A stretch of DNA of 7,832 nt from Phycisphaeraceae bacterium (GCA_016763955.1 JAESSU010000507.1:1-7832), one strand, 5' to 3'. Shown: positions 1 to 6,251, counted from the first letter of the stretch. Notes: generated by a model not told the origin, from the letters alone. Numbers and translations: made by a program.

Positions 1-44
1 ATAAAAAAAGCTGCAAAAAATATCCTAAGATACTTTTTGCAGCT
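1..44 (-). terminator. Rho-independent terminator of the nagB-like/isomerase operon
   Basis: A 16-bp inverted repeat (arms 9-24 and 29-44, loop ctaa on the plus strand) pairs throughout except for one position that is a U-G wobble in the minus-strand transcript. Read on the minus strand, the hairpin is followed by a run of T (complement of 3-9). It lies about 50 bases past the stop codon of the isomerase gene, in the right orientation to end the minus-strand operon. Confidence 0.93.
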
Positions 45-93
45 CACTGGAATTTGCTTACGCAGCATCCAATATTTTATTGACAGGTGAAGA

Positions 94-936
94 TCACCCT
101 AGCAGTGAACTAATATGCTCCGCAGCCGTTTGAATGTCAGCTAAGCGTTGATCACCCGCTTCACGTTCAATGACCAATGAGCCTGTGTAGTTAACCTGCT
201 TAAGAGCCTTAATAAAGGCAGGCCAATCAACTTGACCCGCACCGACAGCAACTTCCTTGCCCCATGTGCCAGGCACTTGAGCACGCACGCCATCTTTAAT
301 GTGAACTTGTTTGATGCGCGGGCCAACCACAATCGCCGACGCAACAGGATCACCCATGTTGTACATCAACATATTGGCAGGATCGAAGTTGATGCCCACA
401 TTCGTCGCACCGCGTGATGCCAGTTCATCAAGAAACTGGTTGAGCGTCGCAGCCGTTTCCTGACCGGATTCAAAAATCAGTGTCAAGCCGTGATCCGCAA
501 AACAGCTCGCGACCTGAGTGAGTCGTGAAGCAAGCTTATCGAAATTCGGATCATCCTTAGACTCAGGCAAAAAGCCTGCATGGGAAGAGACGCTCGACAG
601 TCCCATTGATTGGGCAACTTTGGCAACCAACTGCACATTGGCAAAGTTGGTTTCCCAAGTGTGATCCAAAATCATCCCGCCTGTTGCGCGGATGGACTCC
701 AACGTCGTGTAATCTTCGCCATCGCATCCGAACATGCCAGAGATCACATTGATCCCCGCGTCAGCAAGAAGCTTGGGCGTATCACCCCACACCGCTGCGT
801 CTTGGATCAGGGGCATCAAAGCCAACTGGATATTTGAAAGACCAGTTTGTTTAACACTCTCAACTAATTCTTGAGGTGTGTTGGACTTGGTAGACCAACT
901 GCAAAGGGCCATACGTGAATGAATCGTCGTTGTCAT
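94..936 (-). CDS. Sugar phosphate isomerase/epimerase (xylose isomerase-like TIM barrel)
   Basis: A 280-residue protein of the AP-endonuclease-2/xylose-isomerase-like TIM-barrel superfamily, which includes hydroxypyruvate isomerases, inosose dehydratases and sugar epimerases. The likely divalent-metal ligands sit at barrel strand ends: Glu156 (LIFESG), Asp185 (INFDPAN), His212 (VHIKDG) and Glu257 (VIERE), with a further conserved-looking His119 (SSHAGF). No signal peptide or membrane segment is visible, so it is probably cytoplasmic. Length is normal for the family. The start ATG at 936 lies 3 bases after the stop of the upstream nagB-like gene, implying co-transcription and translational coupling; a second Met at residue 9 is possible but has no better ribosome binding site. 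The operon partner suggests an amino-sugar or related sugar as substrate, but that is inference: this family cannot be assigned a substrate from sequence alone. Confidence 0.9.
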   Translation of the reverse strand: MTTTIHSRMALCSWSTKSNTPQELVESVKQTGLSNIQLALMPLIQDAAVWGDTPKLLADAGINVISGMFGCDGEDYTTLESIRATGGMILDHTWETNFANVQLVAKVAQSMGLSSVSSHAGFLPESKDDPNFDKLASRLTQVASCFADHGLTLIFESGQETAATLNQFLDELASRGATNVGINFDPANMLMYNMGDPVASAIVVGPRIKQVHIKDGVRAQVPGTWGKEVAVGAGQVDWPAFIKALKQVNYTGSLVIEREAGDQRLADIQTAAEHISSLLG

Positions 937-939
937 GAT

Positions 940-2877
940 TTAATACTGCTTTCCGTTCCAACGCACAAAGGCTTCAATGCCTTCATATTCAGGAAGACCT
1001 AACAAGTCATAAGTTTTAGCGGTGTTTCGATTACGGTCTTCTGCACGTTTCCAGAATTCACGTTGGTCTGAACCGGGGAACAGGGCACGGTCTTTTTGGG
1101 ATTCATGTTTGAAGACGGCATTACGTTTACGCAAAATTTCTTGTGGGCTTAGTGGGACCGCCATTTCGATCTTTTCGGGTTCCCATTCTTGCCATGCACC
1201 ACGGTATAACCAGACATCACAATCTGCGTACCAGCTGTCATTTTTGACAATTTCCAAGGCTTGCGTGATTGCTGAGAGGCAAACGCGATGTGTGCCATGG
1301 GGGTCAGAGAGATCGCCTGCTGCGTAAACTTGATGGGGTTTAAGTTCGCGTAACATATTCACAATGATGTCGATGTCTTCTTTGCCAAGTGGTTTTTTAC
1401 GCACTCGGCCCGTTTCATAGAAGGGCATGTCCAAGAAGTGGCAGTTTTTCGTGGACACGCCACAAGCACGCACACCTGCTTTGGCTTCACCGCGACGGAT
1501 TAAGCCTTTGAGTTTTTGTACTTCTGGCGAATCGACTTGGCCGGGTTGTTTATTACCGATAAATTCTTCAATGTGCTTTTCAAGTGTTGTGGATTGCTTG
1601 GTTTCGATGTCGAAAATGTGATTACATTCACGAGCAAAGTCCGCAAAACGCAGCACGTCATCGTCGAACACAGCAATGTTGCCCGATGTCTGATAGGCAA
1701 TGTGAACATTATGGCCATGGTCCGCTAAGCGAATAAGTGTGCCCCCCATGGAGATGACATCGTCATCAGGATGCGGCGAGAAGATCAAAACCTGCTTGGG
1801 GAAAATACGATCACGTTCACGAACCGGGTCCCCTGCTTTGCGCCGGTCTTCGGGCTTACCGCCGGGCCAGCCGGTGATGGTTCGCTGCATGGTGCGAAAA
1901 ACGTTGACATTGATATCGTAAGCTGGGCCATGATCTGCGAGCAGGTCTTGAAGGCCTGCTTCGTTGTAATCTTCTTCGGTGAGCTTGAGAATGGGTTTGC
2001 CCAGATGCAGCGAAAGCCAGATGACCCCGGTGCGAATGTTTGATTTGTCCCACTGCATCGGCCCCACGAGCCAAGGTGTTTTAAAACGTGTGAGTTCACC
2101 ACTTGCTGCCGAGTCGAGAATAAACTGCGTATTAGGATGCTGTTGCAAGAACGTCGCGGGGATCGCGGCGGTGACTTCACCTTCAACGGACTTGCGGACG
2201 ACGGGTGCTTTGTGTTCACCAAAAGCCAAAAGCAGGACACGCCTTGCTTTGAAAATCGATCCGACCCCCATGGTAATCGCACGGCGAGGAACATTTTCTT
2301 CTGCAAAGAAGTCGCTAGCAGCATCCAGACGGGTGACCATATCCAACGTAATCAATCGTGTCACTGATTTACGGCTTGAGCCCGGTTCGTTAAAACCAAT
2401 ATGACCGGTACGGCCAATACCCAGTAATTGCAGGTCGATGCCGCCCATTGTGTCGATTTTTTTCTCATATGCTCGGCAATAAGCATGCACCTGATCCGCA
2501 GCAATGGTGCCATCGGGGACATTGATATTATCTTTGGGGATATCAATGTGGTTAAAGAGGTGTTCAGCCATGAACCGGTTGTAACTTTGCAGTTCATCGG
2601 GCTGCATCGGGAAATATTCGTCAAGATTGAAGGTCACAACGTTGGCAAAGCTTAGACCGTCCTCCTTGTGCATCCGAATCAGCTCGTCGTAAACCCCAAC
2701 AGGTGTCGAACCAGTAGCCAATCCCAAAATACAGGGTTTGCCTTGATTGTTACGGTCACGGATGAGCTGTGCAATTTCATTGGCCACAGCGGCATTCGCT
2801 TCAACAGAGTTTGGAAATATGGTCGTCGGAACCAGCTCTTCTTGCGTGGTCGGATCGATGTCGTTTACGAGGATCAT
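940..2877 (-). CDS. Glucosamine-6-phosphate deaminase-like protein fused to LmbE/PIG-L deacetylase domain
   Basis: A 645-residue two-domain protein. Residues about 15-290 match NagB: the phosphate-binding loop LGLATGSTP (51-59), Asp86 in NLDEY (equivalent to E. coli Asp72), and GIGRTGHIGFNEPGSS (153-168) with His159 and Glu164 equivalent to E. coli His143 and Glu148. The usual Asp141 is Thr157 here. Residues about 360-600 match the LmbE/PIG-L zinc-dependent N-deacetylase fold: SPHPDDD (367-373) supplies the zinc-binding His and Asp, and DPHGTH (525-530) supplies a further ligand. NagB converts glucosamine-6-phosphate to fructose-6-phosphate plus ammonia; LmbE-like enzymes remove acetyl groups from GlcNAc-type substrates. 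The fusion could therefore couple deacetylation and deamination, but this is inferred. Similar fusions are known in Bacteroidetes and are often annotated only as deaminase-like. Start at 2877 is supported by a good Shine-Dalgarno 6 bases upstream. First gene of the operon. Confidence 0.92.
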   Translation of the reverse strand: MILVNDIDPTTQEELVPTTIFPNSVEANAAVANEIAQLIRDRNNQGKPCILGLATGSTPVGVYDELIRMHKEDGLSFANVVTFNLDEYFPMQPDELQSYNRFMAEHLFNHIDIPKDNINVPDGTIAADQVHAYCRAYEKKIDTMGGIDLQLLGIGRTGHIGFNEPGSSRKSVTRLITLDMVTRLDAASDFFAEENVPRRAITMGVGSIFKARRVLLLAFGEHKAPVVRKSVEGEVTAAIPATFLQQHPNTQFILDSAASGELTRFKTPWLVGPMQWDKSNIRTGVIWLSLHLGKPILKLTEEDYNEAGLQDLLADHGPAYDINVNVFRTMQRTITGWPGGKPEDRRKAGDPVRERDRIFPKQVLIFSPHPDDDVISMGGTLIRLADHGHNVHIAYQTSGNIAVFDDDVLRFADFARECNHIFDIETKQSTTLEKHIEEFIGNKQPGQVDSPEVQKLKGLIRRGEAKAGVRACGVSTKNCHFLDMPFYETGRVRKKPLGKEDIDIIVNMLRELKPHQVYAAGDLSDPHGTHRVCLSAITQALEIVKNDSWYADCDVWLYRGAWQEWEPEKIEMAVPLSPQEILRKRNAVFKHESQKDRALFPGSDQREFWKRAEDRNRNTAKTYDLLGLPEYEGIEAFVRWNGKQY

Positions 2878-2883
2878 GAATCA

Positions 2884-2890
2884 TCACCTT
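2884..2890 (-). promoter_or_regulatory. Ribosome binding site of the nagB-like gene
   Basis: On the minus strand AAGGTGA lies 6 bases upstream of the ATG at 2877. It fits the anti-Shine-Dalgarno sequence well and fixes this start codon. Confidence 0.75.
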
Positions 2891-2931
2891 TATATTGTTT
2901 CAATGCATGAACAAATGTAACCTTTTATTTT

Positions 2932-2958
2932 AAAAAATCCAGAGGGCTGGCATTTTTT
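2932..2958 (-). promoter_or_regulatory. Hairpin with T-run in the nagB leader (possible attenuator)
   Basis: Arms 2932-2942 and 2947-2958 form four G/C-rich pairs (CCAG/CTGG) around a 4-base loop, extended by about seven A-T pairs with one bulged base at 2951. Read on the minus strand the CCAG-CTGG hairpin is followed by ATTTTTT, as in a short intrinsic terminator. It lies 54 bases upstream of the nagB-like start codon, inside the probable leader. Because it is nearly symmetrical it could also terminate plus-strand transcripts. No ligand-binding aptamer is recognisable upstream, and I found no strong promoter for this operon, so the role is uncertain. Confidence 0.35.
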
Positions 2959-3037
2959 ATGATGAATATTGTCTAAAAAGCCGTCTCAGATCGAGGAGGA
3001 TACTCACACAATTCTTTAAAATAGCTTGAATTCCATC

Positions 3038-3071
3038 ATAGGGTAATCACTCATAAAAAAAACTGCCCTAT
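3038..3071. repeat. Inverted repeat in the divergent intergenic region
   Basis: ATAGGG at 3038-3043 and CCCTAT at 3066-3071 are perfect inverted copies separated by 22 bases that include a run of eight A. It lies between the two divergent genes. It could be a protein-binding site or a weak hairpin; it may also be chance in AT-rich DNA. Apart from this, the hairpin at 2932-2958 and the promoter at 3147-3175, I see nothing identifiable in the 348-base gap. Confidence 0.25.
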
Positions 3072-3146
3072 TTTTAAATTCATCGTTAGATGCAAGCGTC
3101 TGCCTAGCAAATTGATTCAATCTCGAATTTGAAATCCCCCATCGTT

Positions 3147-3175
3147 TTGCAATATTTAACCACTTGCCCGATAAT
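3147..3175 (+). promoter_or_regulatory. Sigma70-type promoter for the GH10-fold gene
   Basis: TTGCAA (3147-3152) and GATAAT (3170-3175) are separated by exactly 17 bases, close to the TTGACA-17-TATAAT consensus. The predicted start of transcription near 3182 gives a leader of about 44 bases before the ATG at 3226. No experimental support. Confidence 0.45.
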
Positions 3176-3225
3176 CTGTACCCACCGGGCAATGGCTCAC
3201 CACCAAGAAGTATGTTAGGTCTAGT

Positions 3226-4764
3226 ATGCTCAAATTTCAGGTTTTTGTAGATGAACAGGCTGCTGCGGACTTCCCGTTGCTCAATGCTTATCTGCTAGGT
3301 GCAGATGGCAATGCCATGCGGGGCGAGATCACCGTTGACAAAGGTATTATCTACTGTCAGAAACGTGAGTCTGGGGTTTGCGCTTTAGCCTTACAGAAGC
3401 CCACGGGTGAATGTGGCACGTTGACGCTTCAGACTTGTTTGCTACCTGAGCGAGAAGAACCTTACTTGCTGAGTCTGGAATTAGCTCGCCATCGTCTGAT
3501 GATGCTTTACAACAAAAGTGAAGACTGGGGCATGCTTGACATCAAGCCCGACCATCCTGTGTCCAAACGCATGGACAAAGCACGCAGCTGTTTTATTGAA
3601 GCACTCTGCTTGCGAAAAGATCATCCGGGCCAAGCTGATACATTAGCCATGCAATCACTCACCGCATCCATTGATGGCAGTGAAGAGTTGGCCATCGCCC
3701 ATGCTGATTTACTACTAACTCGCCGTCGCACGACGGGCGCGATTCCACGCCATGTCATTGGCACGGGGGTCGCATTAGACTGTAAGCATCAGCATTTACG
3801 AGATGCAATTTATACGCATTTTGACTTTGTCTCCATTCCCATGCCATGGAAAATCTTGGCACCGGAGGAAGGTGATTATCACTGGGATGTGCTTGATGAA
3901 TGGGTCGATTGGGCTCGATCACGCGAGCTACCGATTATTGCAGGCCCGGTCATCAGCTTTGAGCCTGCGAGTCTTCCTGACTGGCTTTTTATCTGGGAAC
4001 ATGATTACGAAACCGTGCGTGATCTGGTCTACGAACATATTGAAAAAGTCGTCGGCCACTTCAAAGACCGCATCAGTTCATGGAACATCGTCTCGGGTTT
4101 ACACGTCAACAACCACTTCACGGTGGCATTTGACCAGCTTATGGATCTGACACGTTTGTCAGCGATGGCGGTTAAAAAAATTCAACCCAACGCCCGTGTA
4201 CTCGTTGAAATCCGTGAGCCGTTTGGTGAATATTATGCCACCAACCAGCGGTCGATCCCGCCGATGATGTATGCGGACCTGCTTATTCAAGGGGGCATCA
4301 ACTTTGATGCTTTCACGCTTAAAATGCTCATGGGGCAACCCGTCAATGGGCAACACACGCGAGATCTGATGCAAGTAAGCAATCTACTAGACCAGTTTGT
4401 CCCCATGGGGCGACCGATCAATCTGGTCATCGGCGTCCCTAGTTCAATGGTCACCGAAGAAATGATCAGCCTCACGGATTCGCAACAACAAGTTGATTCA
4501 GATTGTGGTTATTGGCGTAAACAATGGACTCCGGGCGTGCAGAGTACATGGCTTGATGCCATGATGCATATCGCGTTGTCTAAGCCGTTTGTCGAAACCA
4601 TTACATGGACCACCGTCATCGATCATGTGGACATGGACCTGCCATTATCCGGTTTGGTTCAGGAATCCATGCAACCTAAACCCGCCCTTAAACGCCTGAC
4701 AATGTTCCGACGGAATCTGGCCAATGTTCGAACCGAAAACGCTTCACCAAGTCCAACAAGCTGA
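3226..4764 (+). CDS. GH10-fold (xylanase-like) protein, probably catalytically inactive
   Basis: A 512-residue protein. Residues about 175-495 follow the glycoside hydrolase family 10 TIM barrel: MPWKILAPEEGDYHWDVLDE (206-225) matches the strand-2/3 region; LPIIAGPVISF...LPDWL (235-254) the usual HtLvWH...lPdWl; ISSWNIVSG (283-291) the acid/base strand; INLVIG (398-403) the nucleophile strand; ITWTTVIDH (459-467) the strand-8 Trp; and MQPKPALKRL (482-491) the typical C-terminal pKPAy motif. In active GH10 enzymes strand 4 reads WDVVNE and strand 7 contains TELD; here these are WNIVSG and LVIGV, so both catalytic glutamates appear absent, as do the substrate His residues of strand 3. Residues 1-165 form a separate, unrecognised region that looks rich in beta strands. 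No signal peptide is visible, unlike secreted xylanases. The start is preceded by AGGT 5 bases upstream. The end overlaps comEA by 41 bases. Likely a binding or regulatory protein, or an enzyme with rebuilt chemistry. Confidence 0.8.
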   Translation: MLKFQVFVDEQAAADFPLLNAYLLGADGNAMRGEITVDKGIIYCQKRESGVCALALQKPTGECGTLTLQTCLLPEREEPYLLSLELARHRLMMLYNKSEDWGMLDIKPDHPVSKRMDKARSCFIEALCLRKDHPGQADTLAMQSLTASIDGSEELAIAHADLLLTRRRTTGAIPRHVIGTGVALDCKHQHLRDAIYTHFDFVSIPMPWKILAPEEGDYHWDVLDEWVDWARSRELPIIAGPVISFEPASLPDWLFIWEHDYETVRDLVYEHIEKVVGHFKDRISSWNIVSGLHVNNHFTVAFDQLMDLTRLSAMAVKKIQPNARVLVEIREPFGEYYATNQRSIPPMMYADLLIQGGINFDAFTLKMLMGQPVNGQHTRDLMQVSNLLDQFVPMGRPINLVIGVPSSMVTEEMISLTDSQQQVDSDCGYWRKQWTPGVQSTWLDAMMHIALSKPFVETITWTTVIDHVDMDLPLSGLVQESMQPKPALKRLTMFRRNLANVRTENASPSPTS

Positions 4765-5131
4765 AGCTCGGCTTGTCCGGTGGCTGCCCCTTGTACTTGT
4801 TTGGCTTATCGTCTGCATCGTTTGTATCTCCGGGGTGCGAGTCGCGATTAACCGCCCATTAAATCAGCAGACCCTCCCTCCTCAAACGCCTGATTTTTGT
4901 GTGGACATCAACAACGAAAGTGCAGGAGAATTAATGCTCCTGCCTGGCGTGGGCAAAACAATCGCTCAAAGGATTGTGAAATTTCGAGAAACCCACGGCC
5001 CATTCACAAGCATCCAGCAGTTAAACCGTATTGCGGGCATCAGTCACAAGACACTTAATCGGTTCAAAGATTTTTTATTACCTCTTAAAGACGATAAGCA
5101 ACAGCCCACTGACTCTTATCAAACACCGTAA
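4724..5131 (+). CDS. ComEA-like membrane-anchored helix-hairpin-helix DNA-binding protein
   Basis: A 135-residue protein with one membrane-spanning segment (about residues 20-41, WLPLVLVWLIVCIVC...) near the N terminus and a C-terminal helix-hairpin-helix pair. The HhH region starts at VDINNES (60-66), continues with LPGVGKTIAQRIV (73-85) and HGPF (91-94), and ends with IAGIS (103-107), the canonical ComEA arrangement. In competent bacteria ComEA binds incoming double-stranded DNA on the outer face of the membrane; the anchor here predicts the HhH domain lies outside the cytoplasm. Many bacteria carry such proteins without proven competence, and no comEC or comF is in the window, so the uptake role is inferred. 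The ATG at 4724 lies inside the 3' end of the GH10-fold gene in another frame (41-base overlap), suggesting coupled translation; the ribosome binding site is weak (GGA about 10 bases upstream). Confidence 0.85.
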   Translation: MFEPKTLHQVQQAEARLVRWLPLVLVWLIVCIVCISGVRVAINRPLNQQTLPPQTPDFCVDINNESAGELMLLPGVGKTIAQRIVKFRETHGPFTSIQQLNRIAGISHKTLNRFKDFLLPLKDDKQQPTDSYQTP

Positions 5132-5151
5132 GAAATACGCGACATTGCAAT

Positions 5152-5221
5152 AAAAAAAAATGCGATGTAATGCATCATCTAAACTCACCCCGGGTAAGTC
5201 TTAAACTTGCATTACAACGCA
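5152..5221 (-). terminator. Intrinsic terminator of the small minus-strand gene
   Basis: Arms 5161-5174 and 5208-5221 pair at 13 of 14 positions. The enclosed 33 bases can fold further into an inner hairpin of about nine pairs around CCCGG. Read on the minus strand the stem is followed immediately by nine T (complement of 5152-5160). It lies 34 bases past the stop of the small gene. The plus-strand side lacks a T-run, so it should not be efficient for comEA. Confidence 0.8.
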
Positions 5222-5255
5222 CTTGTTGAATGTTGTTTAAAATTTCAGCCAATCA

Positions 5256-5522
5256 TCACGCTGCATAACGGCGCAACAAGTCCCGACGCTCTTGAACCCG
5301 TTTGTCCTGCTTCAGGGATTCGGCTTTTAGATGATCCAGAAGCACGCTAAAGCCATTCGCTTCAATTCGAGTCATCGCTGCCTCAATCGTGACTTGCGGC
5401 TTGGCGTTGGTGACTTGAGGTTTGGCGTTGCTGTCTTGCGGACTTTCTTGCTTGGCAGCTGTCACACTAAACGGAATTTGATCTAACAAATTTGCAGCTT
5501 GTTCATTCGATGGTTTAATCAT
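5256..5522 (-). CDS. Small hypothetical protein with a 7-residue tandem repeat
   Basis: An 88-residue protein that I do not recognise. I chose the ATG at 5522 because the purine-rich GAGAG lies just upstream on the minus strand; an in-frame ATG at 5570 would add 16 residues but has no clear ribosome binding site. The N-terminal part is polar, the middle holds a perfect repeat NAKPQVT (32-38 and 39-45), and the C-terminal part (about 62-86) is a highly charged, probably helical stretch rich in Lys, Arg, Asp and Glu, ending RRYAA. No signal peptide, membrane segment or cysteines. The dedicated terminator downstream and the isolated position support it as a real single-gene unit. Function unknown; a small soluble helix-forming protein or regulator is possible, but there is no family evidence. 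Confidence 0.65.
   Translation of the reverse strand: MIKPSNEQAANLLDQIPFSVTAAKQESPQDSNAKPQVTNAKPQVTIEAAMTRIEANGFSVLLDHLKAESLKQDKRVQERRDLLRRYAA
5389..5430. repeat. Tandem 21-bp duplication inside the small hypothetical gene
   Basis: Two adjacent 21-base units, 5389-5409 and 5410-5430, differ at two positions that are synonymous in the protein and encode the two NAKPQVT copies. The length is a multiple of three, so the frame is kept. The neighbouring bases hold only a degenerate third copy. Confidence 0.85.
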
Positions 5523-5683
5523 GTTCGTCTCTCTTTTTTGCGTCAAATGGTAATACAAGAACACCGCCATTGCCTATCTCGACTGAATATCGACATAAAT
5601 AAAGTGCGTCTTAAAGGAAAGTTGTAAAAATCTGGAAAAATTAGATCAAGATAATCAATCTTTAATACCCTTCACGGTTAAAA

Positions 5684-5713
5684 CTTGTGCGTCACTTACA
5701 TCACGAACACAAG
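5684..5713. repeat. Inverted repeat in the 5523-5850 gene-free stretch
   Basis: CTTGTG-CGT (5684-5692) and ACG-aa-CACAAG (5703-5713) form a possible hairpin with nine pairs, a two-base bulge and a ten-base loop. It has no T-run, so it is not a terminator. It might be an operator for the divergent transcripts. Apart from this I see no gene or other signal between 5523 and 5850; this stretch is AT-rich and lacks any convincing coding frame. Confidence 0.25.
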
Positions 5714-5850
5714 CGCCACAAAGTCTTATGAATCATTCGACTTGAACAAAATAGACGCGATGCGTATAAGCCGTTAATTTTGCGACATCTACTTTATAGA
5801 TTAAGAATTCATCAAGGCATTATCTATCTCGCCTAGACTTGTAAAACACG

Positions 5851-5879
5851 TAGGCAATTATCATGTGATCAGGTATAAT
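5851..5879 (+). promoter_or_regulatory. Strong sigma70-type promoter for the 6S-like RNA
   Basis: A perfect -10 box TATAAT (5874-5879) is preceded, 17 bases upstream, by TAGGCA (5851-5856; four of six matches to TTGACA). Transcription would start near 5886, just before the outermost helix of the structured RNA, and no plausible protein start with a ribosome binding site follows before the terminator at 6116. Confidence 0.55.
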
Positions 5880-5904
5880 ACATGCACTTGAAAAGTGAAT
5901 GACT

Positions 5905-6106
5905 GATTGCTTTTTTGTCTGCCGAGTTCGCCCGACGGTGAGATATTATTTGCCCGAACCTTGTAGAATCCCAAGGGAGCTGGCATTGAGCACAATTGCC
6001 AAGCCGTCCACGAGCGGAAGGCATGGATGCCTCGGCGACGCACCCACCTAACATTGGGGTTCGCGCAAAAACCACCGCACGGCTCATGCGGATAACTTAA
6101 GCAATC
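5905..6106 (+). ncRNA. ssrS: Structured RNA, probable 6S RNA
   Basis: About 200 nt fold as one long interrupted rod, as 6S RNA does. Outer helix: 5905-5912 with 6099-6106, 8 perfect pairs. Next: 5922-5940 with 6073-6091, three paired blocks separated by symmetrical internal loops (CCG/CGG, GCC/GGC and CGGTG/CACCG). Next: 5949-5960 with 6058-6069, 11 of 12 pairs. Beyond lies a larger open region, then an apical stem (CGTC 6005-6008 with GACG 6037-6040, enclosing CGAG/CTCG and GCA/TGC). The 3' segment GCGACGCACCCACCT...GGGGTTC resembles the E. coli 6S segment GCGACGACACATTCACCT...AAGGGTTC from memory, and GAGTTCGC near the 5' side recalls the 6S GTTCGC motif. 6S RNA binds the housekeeping sigma70 RNA polymerase as a mimic of an open promoter. 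A promoter and intrinsic terminator bracket the region. Alternative: a structured leader controlling cysE. No SRP RNA, RNase P, tmRNA or known riboswitch motif is visible. Confidence 0.6.
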
Positions 6107-6115
6107 TAACCATCG

Positions 6116-6147
6116 ACGGCTTGTCATTAGTGGCAAGCCGTTTTTTT
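6116..6147 (+). terminator. Rho-independent terminator after the 6S-like RNA
   Basis: ACGGCTTG (6116-6123) pairs perfectly with CAAGCCGT (6134-6141), extended by three inner pairs (TCA/TGG, one wobble) around the tetraloop TTAG. Seven T follow (6141-6147). It lies 9 bases past the outermost helix of the structured RNA and about 100 bases before cysE, so cysE needs its own promoter or readthrough. Confidence 0.92.
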
Positions 6148-6251
6148 GTGCGGTAGGATAGATTCATCGGGGATGCTTTTATTTGTGATAAAATTGCAAT
6201 AAAACATGCCCGTTAAAGATTGATCGGATACAGACGTTGCAATGCAATGAC

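Noticed and set aside
1785..2324. A 179-codon minus-strand open frame inside the nagB-like gene
   Set aside because: It lies entirely within the well-supported NagB-LmbE coding frame, has no recognisable motif and its composition fits an out-of-frame shadow.
1979..2404. A 141-codon plus-strand open frame opposite the nagB-like gene
   Set aside because: Antisense shadow of a conserved domain, with no ribosome binding site or family resemblance.
2990..3020. GAGGAGGA at about 2993-3000 as a ribosome binding site of a small gene
   Set aside because: No start codon at suitable distance and stops follow quickly in the plus-strand frames.
5950..6100. SRP RNA, tmRNA, RNase P RNA or known riboswitch
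   Set aside because: The GGAAGG at 6016-6021 recalls the SRP tetraloop, but the partner GGTCAGG and AGCAGCC are absent. No tmRNA ends, RNase P core, T-box AGGGTGG or SAM/TPP/FMN/cobalamin motifs were found.
5861..6136. Minus-strand open frames of 72 and 91 codons across the structured RNA
   Set aside because: They read antisense through the paired RNA, resemble no family, and the plus-strand promoter, fold and terminator explain the region better.
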